Positions 35,435 to 48,200 of a stretch of 64,000 nt of DNA are shown here, piece after piece. The position numbers were made by a program, and so were the translations under genes. Source of the DNA: Alisma plantago-aquatica (taxonomy: Eukaryota; Streptophyta; Magnoliopsida; Alismatales; Alismataceae); contig OY856412.1 in assembly GCA_963693085.1 (NCBI GenBank), forward strand, positions 1,059,976,244-1,060,040,243, given 5' to 3'. The notes under the pieces are model-generated. The model was not told where the DNA came from. It worked only from the letters and a program-made list of their open reading frames with translations, and did no database searches. Within the stretch, counting starts at the first letter, position 1. Each line of letters starts with the position of its first letter.

Positions 35435-37299
35435 GCACCACCCCTTAAAGAGGATTCCGTCCCTAAAATCTCAACAAGAGGGAAGGGTGAGTACGTAACA
35501 TCCCAACATTTGAAAACTAGGTGATTGCTTCTAATCTATGTCTACTTCACATGCTCGACTCATAAGTCAAGTTTTACTAAGGTTTCCACTATTCATATTA
35601 CCTTTATCAAATATAACCCAATTTGGGTTTATTAGCATTATCTTTATTATTAAATTACATCATCCTTAATATTCTATAAATAGTGTCATGTTATATTCAC
35701 ATTGTTTACAAAAGAATTACATCTCAACATTATGTACAAATCATATGTATTTTTCATTTACTAATTAAGAATTTTAAGAACAATTAGGGTTTACTAAATC
35801 ATCTCAATATTTATTAATGTATTAGGTTACAATCCTTAATAACTTTAATTTATTCTCCATTATCCTCATATTACCATCATAGAAAATTATCACAAATTAT
35901 TTTTTAGATAATATTATCTAACAAGTTATTAAGTCTAAATAATGTCACATTAGTTTCTTACACATATATTACACCTTGTCACTTCACTTTTCACACTCAG
36001 ATTAATGTCATCACTAACCATTTTCTCCTATTTACACTTCATATTATAAATTATACATTTAACATCACATTGGGCATTTATGCATGCTTATGTGAATCCA
36101 AGTACTCTTTATCACATTTGAGTCATTATATGTATTTTAGTGAAAAAGGTGGAACACATTCCATTTTAATGAATTGATTCACCTATCAAGTTATGATTAG
36201 GTGATTATAATTTATTTACATATGACGACACCTAATCTTACTAATGTATCATGAAGGCATTAAGAATGCATATGTATATATGTTAAGGTTATATGATTAC
36301 ATCTTAGGGTTTAGGTCAACATGACCATTATATGTTATGCATTCTTAATATGCATTATTTCCATTTACCATAGCATTAGGGTGACATGGTCAACATTATG
36401 TGCATTCACAATTAGTGAGTTACTCCTATTATGTGCACTAAGTAGTTGTTGGAGTTCACGTATATGAGCTATTAGATGACTTATTATATATGCATTTGTA
36501 TCTAAACAAATAGGTTAAATTATAATTATAACTTGTTTGATCAATACTAATCAAATAAACACACTAATCTCTTATCTATGGAGTTAGGGTTTTTAATTCG
36601 AAAGTGGCTAGATTTTGCTATGTTATAGGATTCCATCCCCCTAAAAAGGGATTTTGTCCTCAAAATCAGCAAATGCAAAATCGATTCAGGTACCACTACT
36701 ACTACTCCACTTAAAAGGGTTGGCTAAGTCAAACTCGGCTAGAGGTAAAAGAGTGAGTCTAGACATGTATATGACCCAACACTTAATTGTTTTACTATCA
36801 CTATTAGTAAACTTCAAAGTCTAGTATAGGGTAGACTACCCCTAGACATGGAAATCTAAGTATCATATAAGCAACTTATGGGTCACAAGGTGATTTCATT
36901 TTGTTTCTAAGGATACTCAACAGTGAGGTTATTTGCCTAAAGGTATGCTATTTTGTGAATTTCGTATCAGATCAGGCCAAGCTGGTGTCATGTGAACTCA
37001 GGAGTCCCCATAAACCAAGCTAGTGGCATGGAGAAAAATATTTCCAGCCCCCAAGTTTTGACCCCTTCTAGACACCATCACTTTCAACTTCGTGCCCTAG
37101 TATCTACTTAATAGGCTAATCACATAAAAGTTGATTAAAGATGCATCTAATATGAAACTATTATGTTCCTAGATCAACCTTTTATCACAGGTTAATTCTA
37201 AGGTGAACTAAAGGGATACTATATGAGGTAAGGTTTTCTAACTAAGGAAACAAATTGAAATAGTCAAGGATCCGACTACCAAGTGCTCTGATACCATGC
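35435..37299 (-). other. Non-coding interior of the LARD-like element
   Basis: AT-rich, no open frame of note. Next to the left LTR is a polypurine tract (35436-35449; minus TTTAAGGGGTGGTG). A second PPT-like block followed by GTTATAG lies near 36625-36668 and resembles an LTR/PPT junction of a related element. Confidence 0.75.
37285..37296 (-). other. Primer binding site of the LARD-like element (initiator Met)
   Basis: Minus-strand TGGTATCAGAGC, a perfect 12-base initiator-Met site, next to the right LTR. Confidence 0.9.
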
Positions 37300-38366
37300 T
37301 ATAAAGAAGTGAAATCACCACCTCTTTACTAATTACAATGGTAAATAAAATCCAACTGGATAGCAGCGGTAGTTAAATCTTTTGACTATATTCAATTCCA
37401 CAAAGAGTATATAAAGCTTTCCCAAAAGGGTGTACATTCTTTATACAAATAAAGGATCTAAGTAGAGGGAAACCAGACTACAACAATATGTCTCCAATAA
37501 AAATAACTTAATAAATTAATCCATGAGGGAAGGATGGACTCCATTTTTCTAGGCATAGGCTGGTTCACCATGCTCCTATTGTGCACTCTGATCCTAACCT
37601 GGGTGGTTGGGATCACACAGAAAGAGGAGAGAAAATATATGTGTCAAACAAAGAATAAGGACAATTATAAACTAAAGCATGAAATAAAAAGATTCACTAT
37701 AATAAGAGGGTCAAGAAAATGAGGCAAGTAAAGCAAAAAAGAATTTCTACCAAGTTAAACAATATTAAGTTGCATGCATGATTAAATGTGACCACATTAA
37801 ACTAATATAGGGTTGAGGCACCTATCGGACCTTAACCTCTAGGTGAGGGAGACTAACACATTCCCAAACACCCAAATATATATAAAGTGGGGAGAATTAC
37901 CACATTCCCCTGGGGAGAATTATCACGTTACCCTGGGCTCATGCTCAAAACTATGGGTGGTTTGTACTCGTGTACACTACATTAGTTAATTAGTCATTTT
38001 CATCATCAAGCTAAAGTATTTCAATGGAAGATATAAGGAATATAAGTAACTTTGAAAATGGGGTCCAAGACCCTAGAATAATTGAATTAAAAGTGCCACA
38101 AGAAGACAATAAAGAGAATAAAGGCTAAGCAATGTCTCATTGGAAATTGGGGTTGGGTATCAAATGCCCAACTGAAGGATAGTGTTCAAACTCATAAATA
38201 AATAGGGTTTCATATACATACCTCACTTGAGATTCTTAAATAAGACTTTTCATCAATTAAATGTGTCCAATCTCACTTTTGCCCTAGATACAAGTTTATA
38301 CACATGGATTAGGGCTTATAAAGCATATCATGTGAGAAAACCAATTTTTGGACCTTTTATGAAAAC
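37300..38366 (-). repeat. Right (5') LTR of the LARD-like element, part A
   Basis: Aligns with 32495-33550. Its terminal TG is mutated to TA. It ends at the aaaac target duplicated by the nested Gag-only element. Confidence 0.88.
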
Positions 38367-39384
38367 TGTCACGACACCCGCCATCATTTAAGATAACAAG
38401 TGTCATTAACAATAATAAAACATGCGGAAGCAAATCAGTTGCAGCGGATTAGCAAAAATCAGTGAAAATTAAAACCATTTGCAAAGAGATCCATTCACAG
38501 GAAAACTCTTTCATTCAGAACCAAAGTAAAACCTTACATCCTGGTTCATATATACATCTCATGTACTATTACTTCTCGAGGAATACAAACATCAACTACT
38601 CTATCTTAACTGTACACAGGTAGTATAAAACCCTCGAGGCTTAAAGCCAAAATCTCAGATCGATCCATCAAAACATTACTCCTAGGACCCGAGAGTACAG
38701 AGACGACTCATAGGACTTTCTATATACAACTTGACAGCTCATATCCCCACCTGGGATTTACTGCTGTCCCTGCTACTGCTGCTGCTGCTCTTCCTCTGTA
38801 ATAGGTTCCTTGCCTTTTCGTCGGAGGTTACCTAAAAATTTAATCCCACGGGGGTGAGACAATTATAAAAATTGTCCCAGCGAGAGATATAACTCTCCGC
38901 CAGAAACATTGTTATTGCCGATAATAGAATAACACTGAGCAGTAGAATTATATTTACTCAACAGCAGGTAAATCATTGAATAAGATATGCAGAGCAGTAT
39001 TCTCTATGCAACCATTTCAATTATAACTTTATTAAGCAGCAAGTCATTCATTTAAGAAGGAATATGAAGAACATGTATATCATTTATCCAACTATAATAT
39101 AATAGATCATGTATCATCAACCATTGATTCTCGCAATTCAACCCTAAGCAAATATGATACATGGCTGATTACGTTTTACAATCATACTTATGACCTGAGG
39201 AGATGAGGTATACCGCTCATACTCAAACCGACCACGGTTACGTAAAGCATCGGTACCACACATAGGTCAATGGAAGAGTCGGATTCCCATGACCTCAACT
39301 ATCTCAGTCAGTACGAGATAACATGCAGGACATCTTGTGTCTCTGCTAGATAGCTTTCCAGGGTATACTGGCAACATCGCTATT

Positions 39385-39540
39385 AGAGTTATAGCCCATA
39401 GCATATACTCTCTTCAGGATATGGCCCGTAGCCAATGCCTGGTATTATTTTTTGGAGTCATGTCCCGTAGCCATGCTCTTATTGGGGTATGGTCCGTAAC
39501 CAATCATGTTCATAGGACATAGCCCGTAGCAATGCCTATG
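39385..39540. repeat. RTATGGYCCGTARCCAAT-type short repeats
   Basis: Five degenerate copies of an (A/G)(T/C)ATGGCCCGTAGCCAATGC-like unit, each with a CCAAT- or CCATG-like core. The same motif in weaker form (TATGACCACAACCAAT) occurs in the Tekay LTRs at 23610-23640. The second copy of the array is at 46275-46430. Confidence 0.7.
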
Positions 39541-40463
39541 GGGCATAAGGATATAATTGCCCAATTACCCCCACATATTCAAAAATATGCGTTCCGAGTA
39601 AACTCGTTTCACCATTCAGCTAATTCTGACGCTGATGGATCTGTGATCAGGGCAACTACATTATATGGTATCACTTGATTAATTAAGTACATTATCATAT
39701 TCTTTTAGCATCAGCCAAGTTTCCAAACATAACTTAATAAGACAAATGCTATAAAGAAAACATGTACTATTTCCATTAATCACTTCTCAGTCTTTATAAT
39801 ACATGGGGACCTCAGTCCCTCATTTCAATACTGGGAATTTTCATTCCTTTGCAACTCAATGCCATAATCATATGGTTCTGGGTATTCAAACCCTTAGCTC
39901 ATCATTGAGCATTATTACCACTTTTTCAGGTAATTATCACCTTCAGGTCACCTGACCAAGGTAAATATGATGCTTATTACATAAACATCTTCTCATGGCA
40001 CTTAAGGCCCATTACTTCTCTTATTACCTCATACTAGGCAATAAGGTATAGCATGGCACATAAGGCCCAATAAACAATGTCAATACATAAAATGTCATAG
40101 CTCATAACCTGGCTATGTTCATCATCACATCATACCTGCATGGTTAGTACAGATGATAATACATCAATTTCATATCAGCACCATGCAAAACAATATATAA
40201 CATCATTATTCAAGGGTAACACCACTATTCCCTTACCAGGGTTAGGGTTTCCCATTTCTCATTAATTCAGACCCTCTTGAGTTAACCAACTTTATCTTGT
40301 ATTAAGGTATTTCCCCTCTTAATACATTCCATCACAGAATACTCACCCTTAGCATATAATGCATAGGCCACACATTAGAATTGTCCAGCTATCTCACATG
40401 ATATGGACTTATCTTAGTTTAAGGCATAACTTTATTATAAAGTTGCCTATAAACAATCGCAAT

Positions 40464-40569
40464 GATACACCCTCAACTAGGGTTTCACAAGGATACACCC
40501 TCAACCAGGGTTCACAATGATACACCCTCCACTAGGGTTTCACAAGGTTACACCCTCAACTAGGGTTTA
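40464..40569. repeat. 27/28-bp tandem repeat, four units
   Basis: Units begin GATACACCCTCAAC and close AGGGTTTCACAAG; unit 4 is truncated. Present at the same place in the other LTR (47353-47458). Each unit contains a CTAGGGTTT box, the complement of a telobox-like AAACCCTAG. Confidence 0.88.
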
Positions 40570-41235
40570 CTAACATCCTAATTAGTGATTTCACGTGTAG
40601 ACAACCTCTTATTAAGGTTATACATTGAATCAGCCTCAATTAGGGTTTACATCATGTATTGGGTCCATGCATTTGTTATGCATTAATGACTAGTACCATT
40701 AAAGGTATCTCCCACCTAATCACATTAGGTTTTCAAAAAGGTTTGATCAATTAGACCTTCAATAACATGAGGTATCCAATTGAATTAACCAAATTGAACC
40801 ACACTCAATTCTAATCAATGGAACTTCAACCAATTGGATCATCAACTCAATCATAATTTGAATCATGGCTCACCCCTCAATTGGGACTTCAATTATGGTC
40901 TGATCTCAATGGGATTAGGGTATATAAACACCAATTAGAGCTTTGAAGTTGATCATCAATCATGCTACTAATTGTGTTTCAATTGATTGCATTGGACCTT
41001 CAACCATTGAATTCATGGAACGAATCATCAATTGGACCTATGCTCATACTTCAATTGAGTTTAATAGGTCAAACTTCAACTAATTTGACCCTCAATTGAC
41101 CCTCAATTGGTCATCAATTAGGGCTTGATTCAATTGAATTAGGGTTTGGAATTGAAGATCCAACAACACTCATCAATGCAAGATTGGTTACTTTGAAACT
41201 ATTGAACCATTATCCAAATTGGGTATGACCTAACC

Positions 41236-42345
41236 CCAAACGGTCTTGAGGTCGTTTGGATGACCTCCAAACGGTCTTGAGACCGTTTGCCCATCATATC
41301 ACTCAAATCCAAGCCATCCAATTAAGGTTTGGATCATTGGATTGATCACCAAATCAGCATTTCATTGTATAACAGCTTGGTACCTTTAGACCTTCAAACA
41401 CCTAACCATACTCAACCCTAGACCTCCAAACGGTCTTGGGTGACCACCAAACGGTCTTGAGACCGTTTGTATGAGATCCAAATGGTCTTGAGACCGTTTG
41501 GCCCATCCAACCTTTGGATTCTAGTGAACAATCATCATGGATTGGTCTATCAAGTTGATCAACAGATCAGCACTACATTGCAATATGATTAGTACCTTTG
41601 GACCTTCAATTGGTCAACTATACTTGACCCCAGATCTCCAAACGGTCTTGGGGTGATCCCCAAACGGTCTTGAAACCGTTTGGGCTAATCAACCCAAAAT
41701 CTCAACTTAACTCATTGGAATTTCAGCACTATTTTCAATTAGGGTTTGCCTAAATGAATAGCCTTCAACTCATGATTCCTTGGGAGTTAATCCCTCAAAT
41801 TCGGTGAGTCATTATATCACATCATTAGGAACAGTAATCTCAAACGGTCAATGCTTGGTCAACGCACTCAAATGGTTTTGAGACCGTTTTTCCAAAACGT
41901 TCAATTAAATCAGATTGAAAATCAGCACTTAATCCAATTAGGTTTCCCTAATTGATTAGGCTTCAACTCACGATTACTTTGGAGTTAATCCCTCAAATTT
42001 GGAGGGTTATTAATAAACATAATTATGAACAGGAATCCCAAACGGTAAATGCTTGGTCAACCATATCAAATGGTATTGAAACCGTTTTCTCAACCAGGTC
42101 AAGTTAATCAGGTTGAAAATCAGCACATAATTCAATCCGATTGCCTAATTGATTGGCCTTCACCTCTCGATTCCTTTGGGGTTAATCCCTCAAATTTGGA
42201 GGGTTATCAGCCTACATAATTAGGAACAAAATTCCCAAACGTTAAACGCTTGGTCAACCATATAAAACGGTCTTGAAACCGTTTGCTCCCAAACGGTTTC
42301 AAACCGTTTGCCCTTAAACGGTTTGCTGAAACCGCATAGCCAATC
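41236..42345. repeat. Palindrome array in a ~200-bp tandem repeat, left LTR
   Basis: Inverted-repeat motif with arms CCAAACGGTCT and AGACCGTTTGG around a central TG, plus half sites. Clusters start at about 41236, 41427, 41638, 41842, 42028 and 42235, i.e. every 186-211 bases. Between them, units repeat 'TCAGCAC', 'CCTTCAACTC', 'GTTAATCCCTCAAATT' and 'AATGCTTGGTCAAC' in fixed order, so these are six diverged tandem units. Copies vary mostly by C-to-T or G-to-A changes at the CpG. Confidence 0.9.
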
Positions 42346-43793
42346 AAATTAAAAAGATTTGGAGTAGCTATAAAAACGTTTTTGCTTGGTAATTTTCTTT
42401 GGATAAGAATCTAGGATGATTTCATCATCCCCTTCCTTCGAAAAACCAAGAACAGCAACCGTTCTTGATGGAAATTGCAGCAAGAAACAAGAGTGCATCA
42501 AATTAAAGAAATCAATCAACAAAGCATAGAGAATTGATGCAATAGCAATGTTTAAGGGTTTAAGTTATAAAACCCGCCTCCAATTGACCTCCAAAGCTCC
42601 AAGCTCACGCCATTAATGGTGGATGAAGCTCTAGCAACTCCCCCTAGGCTCGTCCTCAAGCTTTTGATTGCAAAAGTTGGCTAGGGTTGAAGAGGAGATC
42701 GAAATAAGAAGGAATCCATAATTTATTTTCAATTTCCACCATGAAATCAAGGAGAACGAAGGTCAAGAGCTTACCCACAGGTTGGGGTTCGTCCTCCTGG
42801 TCCTCCCTAGCTTCCTTGGTCGGTTTCCAAGCTAAGAGAAGAAGTGGGGTCGAAATAGCCTTTCATTTGGCTAGGAAAAGGCCTTTTTATAAAAATTCAA
42901 TGAAAGAGAAAATGCATTATTAAAATACATTTAATTCCAAAATTGGTGCCGCCTCTTCCCCCTCAAATTCTCCTCAAAATCCTTAAGGACGAGGCTATCT
43001 TCATTGCCTCTTATTCCTCTCCATTATCCATGATTTAAAGAAAATCAAATTAAGCACCTTAATGCTTATTATATTAATATCCATATGTGAGTGGGTTTTC
43101 TTTTCCTTATAATAATGGTGAGTGGAATTTCACCTACTTAGGATATTTTTGTTCCTTATCTTGGCAAAGGAACTTCCATCCTTATTCAAAATCAACCCAA
43201 AACATTTTGGTTAAAAGCCCTTCAATTATTTTTATTCATTTTTTCCCTAAATCGAATTAGGGTTTCGATTAGGCATTAATCTTGATTATTTTAATATCAA
43301 GATTCTCTCTCCTCCAACTTAATTCAAATGAAGAACCCCTATCATTTTATTTTCTCTACATGATGACGAGAAACATTAGGGACCTTGTTGAAGTGATAAA
43401 TTGCATATTGAACCTTTGGTTTTGGGTAAATTGCACATTACACCAAAACTAGGTTTTTTATGCACAAACATTGCTTTATCAGCTCTTTCTTGGTACTCAG
43501 GCTGTCACAAGCCATTCCTTTGCATCATATTCGTTCTTATGATGTCTCCACATCAGAGGAACATCTTATCATGCAACATTTGCAATTTAACCCCTCAACT
43601 TGGGTAAATTGCACTTTAGTCCAAAATAAGGAAACATTGCTTCAATATTGTTCAAACAGGACCAAAATTGAAACATAAGTTCCTCTTGAGCCTTAATTAT
43701 TTTTCACAAAATAAAATTAAGGATCTAATGAGCTTTGCTTAAGCAAAACCCCTAGGGTTAAGGCATAACTCAGGTCAGGGATGTTACAAATTA

Positions 43794-43803
43794 TCCACCC
43801 CTT
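43794..43803 (-). other. Polypurine tract of the Gag-only element
   Basis: Minus-strand AAGGGGTGGA a few bases from the LTR start TGTAACATCC, preceded by the TTTCGGGGACGAAATCC block typical of Tekay/Del elements. Confidence 0.8.
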
Positions 43804-43921
43804 ATAAGGATTTCGTCCCCGAAATCATCAACAAAACATTAAGAGAAAAGAGTAGGATATTTCCTCCTCAACTCCCAGATCTATTAACACAAATACGAAG
43901 CAGGATAAAGACATATCAGAA

Positions 43922-45172
43922 TTAAAGTAATTCCATCTGACCTGTCACAACCCGAGGGTTGACTACTGCTTCAAACTTGTTCATAGCATAGAGCCTAGTC
44001 GTTGCCTGCTGTTGGCCCTGTGCTCTATTATTGGACGCAGAAGATCCTGCCTGGGATTCTTGTCCACGTCCTCGGGTACCACTAGAAAACTGCTTTCTCT
44101 GAGAACCTTGCTGACTTTGTCTCGGTGGTTGATTCACCACAGCATTCCCCGTTGGGCAATCCCTTGCCAGATGACCTACTAGTCCACATCGATGACAAGT
44201 TCTATTCTCTTGGTGTGGTCTAGGGGGTCCAGTTACTGACATAGAAGCTGAACTGTGAGCTTCCTTTGGTGGTGTAGGCACAGAATACCTTGGTTTCTTG
44301 AAACTCCCAGCACTATTCCCTTGAAACTGTGGGTATTCCTTCTTACCCTTAGTTTGTCTCTTCTCAACTATAGATCTCTCTATGCGTCTTACAGACTCCA
44401 AAAAAGTTGCAAACCTCTCCCGGTTCTCCAGAGTAGACACCGGAGTGGTTAATTCAGCGTTCAACCCCTTCTCGAATCGCCGAATTCTTTCCTCATCATT
44501 GGATGCCATGTGCGGACAAAACCGCAACAACTCCATGAACCTAGCCTCATACTCACTAATGTTCATAGGTCCTTGTTTAATTCTCTCAAACTGGGATATC
44601 TTCTCATCTAGAAATGTCTTAGGAAAGTATCTAGTGACAAATTCACGCCTGAATTCATCCCATCCAATCACAACTCCAGGTCTTTTTCCCTCCTCAATGG
44701 TCCACCAGTGTCCAGCACTCCCTTTCAGGAGATATACAGCATGCCTAACCCTCTCATCATCAGGTATCATGAGGATTCTGAAGGCTTTCTCTAATTCAGT
44801 CAACCATAGGTCAGCATCTGCTGGATCAGCTGTACCAGCATACTCTAATGCTCCTACCCTCTTCAGCCTTTCAAAGGTCTTGCCGGCACCATGTCTTTCA
44901 TCATGGGGTGGTGCCCTGGGTGCAGGTACTGGCATTCTATCCGTCATGTGGGTCATAGCTGCCATAAACTGCCCAAACATAGTCTGAACGGCTGGGTTCC
45001 CCATATCAGCTGGGTTGAACTGGGGTTGATTAGGTACAGGTTCCTCCCTGTCCTGGTCTCTTGCACCTCTTCCCGGTGCAGCCACACTGCTCTCAGTAGC
45101 GTGTTCATCGTGTGATCCAGAAATCTTTAGTTCTTCTTCTCCTATATGAGCAGAAGGCACTATCAGATACAC
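43922..45172 (-). CDS. Intact Gag of the Gag-only Tekay-type element, 416 aa
   Basis: The only long undamaged frame in the window. Residues 1-70 are acidic and variable. The capsid region (about 95-275) has FERLKRVGALEY, ADLWLTELEKAF, GHWWTIEEGK, EFVTRYFP and ISEYEARFMELLRF. A perfect CCHC knuckle, CHRCGLVGHLARDC, lies at about 325-338. A Gln/Ser/Arg-rich tail follows, then NPRVVTGQMELL and stop. In the Tekay relative the corresponding place (TGQMKLI) passes straight into protease, so the deletion begins at the gag-protease boundary. Gag assembles particles and packages RNA. A start 29 bases from a possible splice or leader signal is not evident; I use the first ATG. An internal Met could also serve. 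Confidence 0.93.
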   Translation of the reverse strand: MYLIVPSAHIGEEELKISGSHDEHATESSVAAPGRGARDQDREEPVPNQPQFNPADMGNPAVQTMFGQFMAAMTHMTDRMPVPAPRAPPHDERHGAGKTFERLKRVGALEYAGTADPADADLWLTELEKAFRILMIPDDERVRHAVYLLKGSAGHWWTIEEGKRPGVVIGWDEFRREFVTRYFPKTFLDEKISQFERIKQGPMNISEYEARFMELLRFCPHMASNDEERIRRFEKGLNAELTTPVSTLENRERFATFLESVRRIERSIVEKRQTKGKKEYPQFQGNSAGSFKKPRYSVPTPPKEAHSSASMSVTGPPRPHQENRTCHRCGLVGHLARDCPTGNAVVNQPPRQSQQGSQRKQFSSGTRGRGQESQAGSSASNNRAQGQQQATTRLYAMNKFEAVVNPRVVTGQMELL

Positions 45173-45238
45173 TGGAAGACACTTAGAACAGACTCAACTA
45201 CCTTAATCCTATGTCTCTGTAGACTCAGTGAACCTAGA

Positions 45239-45250
45239 GCTCTGATACCA
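45239..45250 (-). other. Primer binding site of the Gag-only element
   Basis: Minus-strand TGGTATCAGAGC, perfect initiator-Met site, six bases from the LTR end. Confidence 0.93.
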
Positions 45251-45256
45251 CTAAAC

Positions 45257-48200
45257 TGTCACGACACCCGCCATCATTTAAGATAACAAGTGTCATTAAC
45301 AATAATAAAACATGCAGAAGCAAATCAGTTGCAGTGGATTAGCAAAAATCAGTGAAAATTAAAACCATTTGCAAAGAGATCCATTCACAGGAAAACTCTT
45401 TCATTCAGAACCAAAGTAAAACCTTACATCCTGGTTCATATATACATCTCATGTACTATTACTTCTCGAGGAATACAAACATCAACTACTCTATCTTAAC
45501 TGTACACAGGTAGTATAAAACCCTCGAGGCTTAAAGCCAAAATCTCATATCGATCCATCAAAACATTACTCCTAGGACCTGAGAGTACAGAGACGACTCA
45601 TAGGACTTTCTATATACAACTTGACAGCTCATATCCCCACCTGGGATTTACTGCTGTCCCTACTACTGTTGCTGCTGCTCTTCCTCTGTAATAGGTTCCT
45701 TGCCTTTTCGTCGGTGGTTACCTAAAAATTTAATCCCACGGGGGTGAGACCATTATAAAAATTATCCCAGCGAGAGATATAACTCTCCGCCAGAAACATT
45801 GTTATTTCCGATAATAGAATAACACTGAGCAGTAGAATTATATTTACTCAACAGCAGGTAAATTATTGAATAAGATATGCAGAGCAGTATTCTCTATGCA
45901 ATCATTTCAATTATAACTTGATTAAGCAGCAAGTCATTCATTTAAGAAGGAATATGAAGAACATGTATATCATTTATCCAACTATGATATAATAGACCAT
46001 GTATCATCAACCATTGATTCTCGCAATTCAACCCTAAGCAAATATTCTACACGGCTGATTACGTTTTACAATCATACTTATGCCCTGAGGAGATGAGGTA
46101 TACCGCTCATACTCCAACCGACCACGGTTACGTAAAGCATCGATACCACATATAGGTCAATGGAAGAGCCATATTCCCATGACCTCAACTATCTCGGTCA
46201 GTACGAGATAACATGCAGGACATCTTGTGTCTCTGCTAGATAGCTTTCCAGGGTATACTGGCAACATCGCTATTAGAGTTATAGCCCATAGCATATACTC
46301 TCTTCAGGATATGGCTCGTAGCCAATGCCCGGTATTATTTTGTGGAGTCATGGCCCGTAGCCATGCTCTTATTGGGGTATGGTCCGTAACCAATCCCGTT
46401 CATAGGACATAGCCCGTAGCAATGCCTATGGGGCATAAGGATATAATTGCCCAATTACCCCCACATATTCAAAAATATGTGTTCCGAGTAAACTCGTTTC
46501 ACCATTCAGCTAATTCTGACGATGATGGATCTGTGATCAGGGCAACTACATTATATGGTATCACTTGATTACTTAAGTACATTATCATATTCTTTTAGCA
46601 TCAGCCAAGTTTCCAAACATAAATTAATAAGACAAATGCTATAAAGAAAACATGTACTATTTCCATTAATCACTTCTCAGTCTTTATAAGACATGGGGAT
46701 CTCAGTCCCTCATTTCAATACTGGGAATTTTCATTCCTTTGCAACTCAATGCCATAATCATATGGTTCTGGGTATTCAAACCCTTAGCTCATCATTGAGC
46801 ATTATTACCACTTTTTCAGGTAATTATCACCTTCAGGTCACCTGACCAAGGTAAATATGATGCTTATTACATAAACATCTTCTCATGGCACTTAAGGCCC
46901 ATTACTTCTCTTATTACCTCATACTAGGCAATAAGGTATAGCATGGCACATAAGGCCCAATAAACAATGTCAATACATAAAATGTCATAGCTCATACCTG
47001 GCTATGTTCATCATCACATCATACCTGCATGGTTAGTACAGATGATAATACATCAATTTCATATCAGCACCATGCAAAACAATATATAACATCATTATTC
47101 AAGGGTAACACCACTATTCCCTTACCAGGGTTAGGGTTTCCCATTTCTCATTAATTCAGACCCTCTTGAGTTAACCAACTTTATCTTGTATTAAGGTATT
47201 TCCCCTCTTAATACATTCCATCACAGAATACTCACCCTTAGCATATAATGCATAGGCCACACATTAGAATTGTCCAGCTATCTCACATGATATGGACTTA
47301 TCTTAGTTTAAGGCATAACTTTATTATAAAGTTGCCTATAAACAATCGCAATGATACACCCTCAACTAGGGTTTCACAAGGATACACCCTCAACCAGGGT
47401 TCACAATGATACACCCTCCACTAGGGTTTCACAAGGTTACACCCTCAACTAGGGTTTACTAACATCCTAATTAGTGATTTCACATGTAGACAACCTCTTA
47501 TTAAGGTTATACATTGAATCAGCCTCAATTAGGGTTTACATCATGTATTGGGTCCATGCATTTGTTATGCATTAATGACTAGTACCATTAAAGGTATCTC
47601 CCACCTAATCACATTAGGTTTTCAAAAAGGTTTGATCAATTAGACCTTCAATAACATGAGGTATCCAATTGAATTAACCAAATTGAACCACACTCAATTC
47701 TAATCAATGGAACTTCAACCAATTGGATCATCAACTCAATCATCATTTGAATCATGGCTCACCCCTCAATTGGGACTTCAATTATGGTCTGATCTCAATG
47801 GGATTAGGGTTTAGAAACACCAATTAGATCTTTGAATTTGATCATCAATCATGCTACTAATTGTGTTTCAATTGATTGCATTGGACCTTCAACCATTGAA
47901 TTCATGGAACCAATCATCAATTGGACCTATGCTCATACTTCAATTGAATTTAATAGGTCAACATTCAACTAATTTGACCCTCAATTGACCCTCAATTGGT
48001 CATCAATTAGGGCTTGATTCAATTGAATTAGGGTTTGGAATTGAAGATCCAACAACACTCATCAATGCAAGATTGGTTACTTTGAAACTATTGAACCATT
48101 TTCCAAATTGGGTATGACCTGACCCCAAACGGTCTTGAGGTCGTTTGGATGACCTCCAAACGGTCTTGAGACCGTTTTCCCATCATATCACTCAAATCCA

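Larger units (their letters stand above)
38367..43788 (-). repeat. Left (3') LTR of the Gag-only element
   Basis: 5422 bp. It holds three separate repeat systems (39385-39540, 40464-40569, 41236-42345). Its outer third shares ordered blocks with the Tekay LTRs, for example at 38690, 38850-38905, 39053-39080 and 39181-39210. Small open frames at 39337-39522 and 42741-42923 recur in the other LTR only because the LTRs are duplicates. Confidence 0.93.

Noticed and set aside
39337..39522. 61-codon frame repeated at 46227-46412
   Set aside because: It lies over the CCCGTAGCC short repeats and is shared only because the two LTRs are near-identical.
41236..42345. CRISPR-like array
   Set aside because: Units are ~200-bp tandem repeats in a plant retrotransposon LTR with repeated spacers; no bacterial context.
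42741..42923. 60-codon frame repeated at 49653-49835
   Set aside because: Same reason: duplicated LTR sequence, antisense to the element, no homology.
44255..45115. Plus-strand frames up to 201 codons opposite the intact Gag
   Set aside because: Antisense shadows of the gag gene at 43922-45172.
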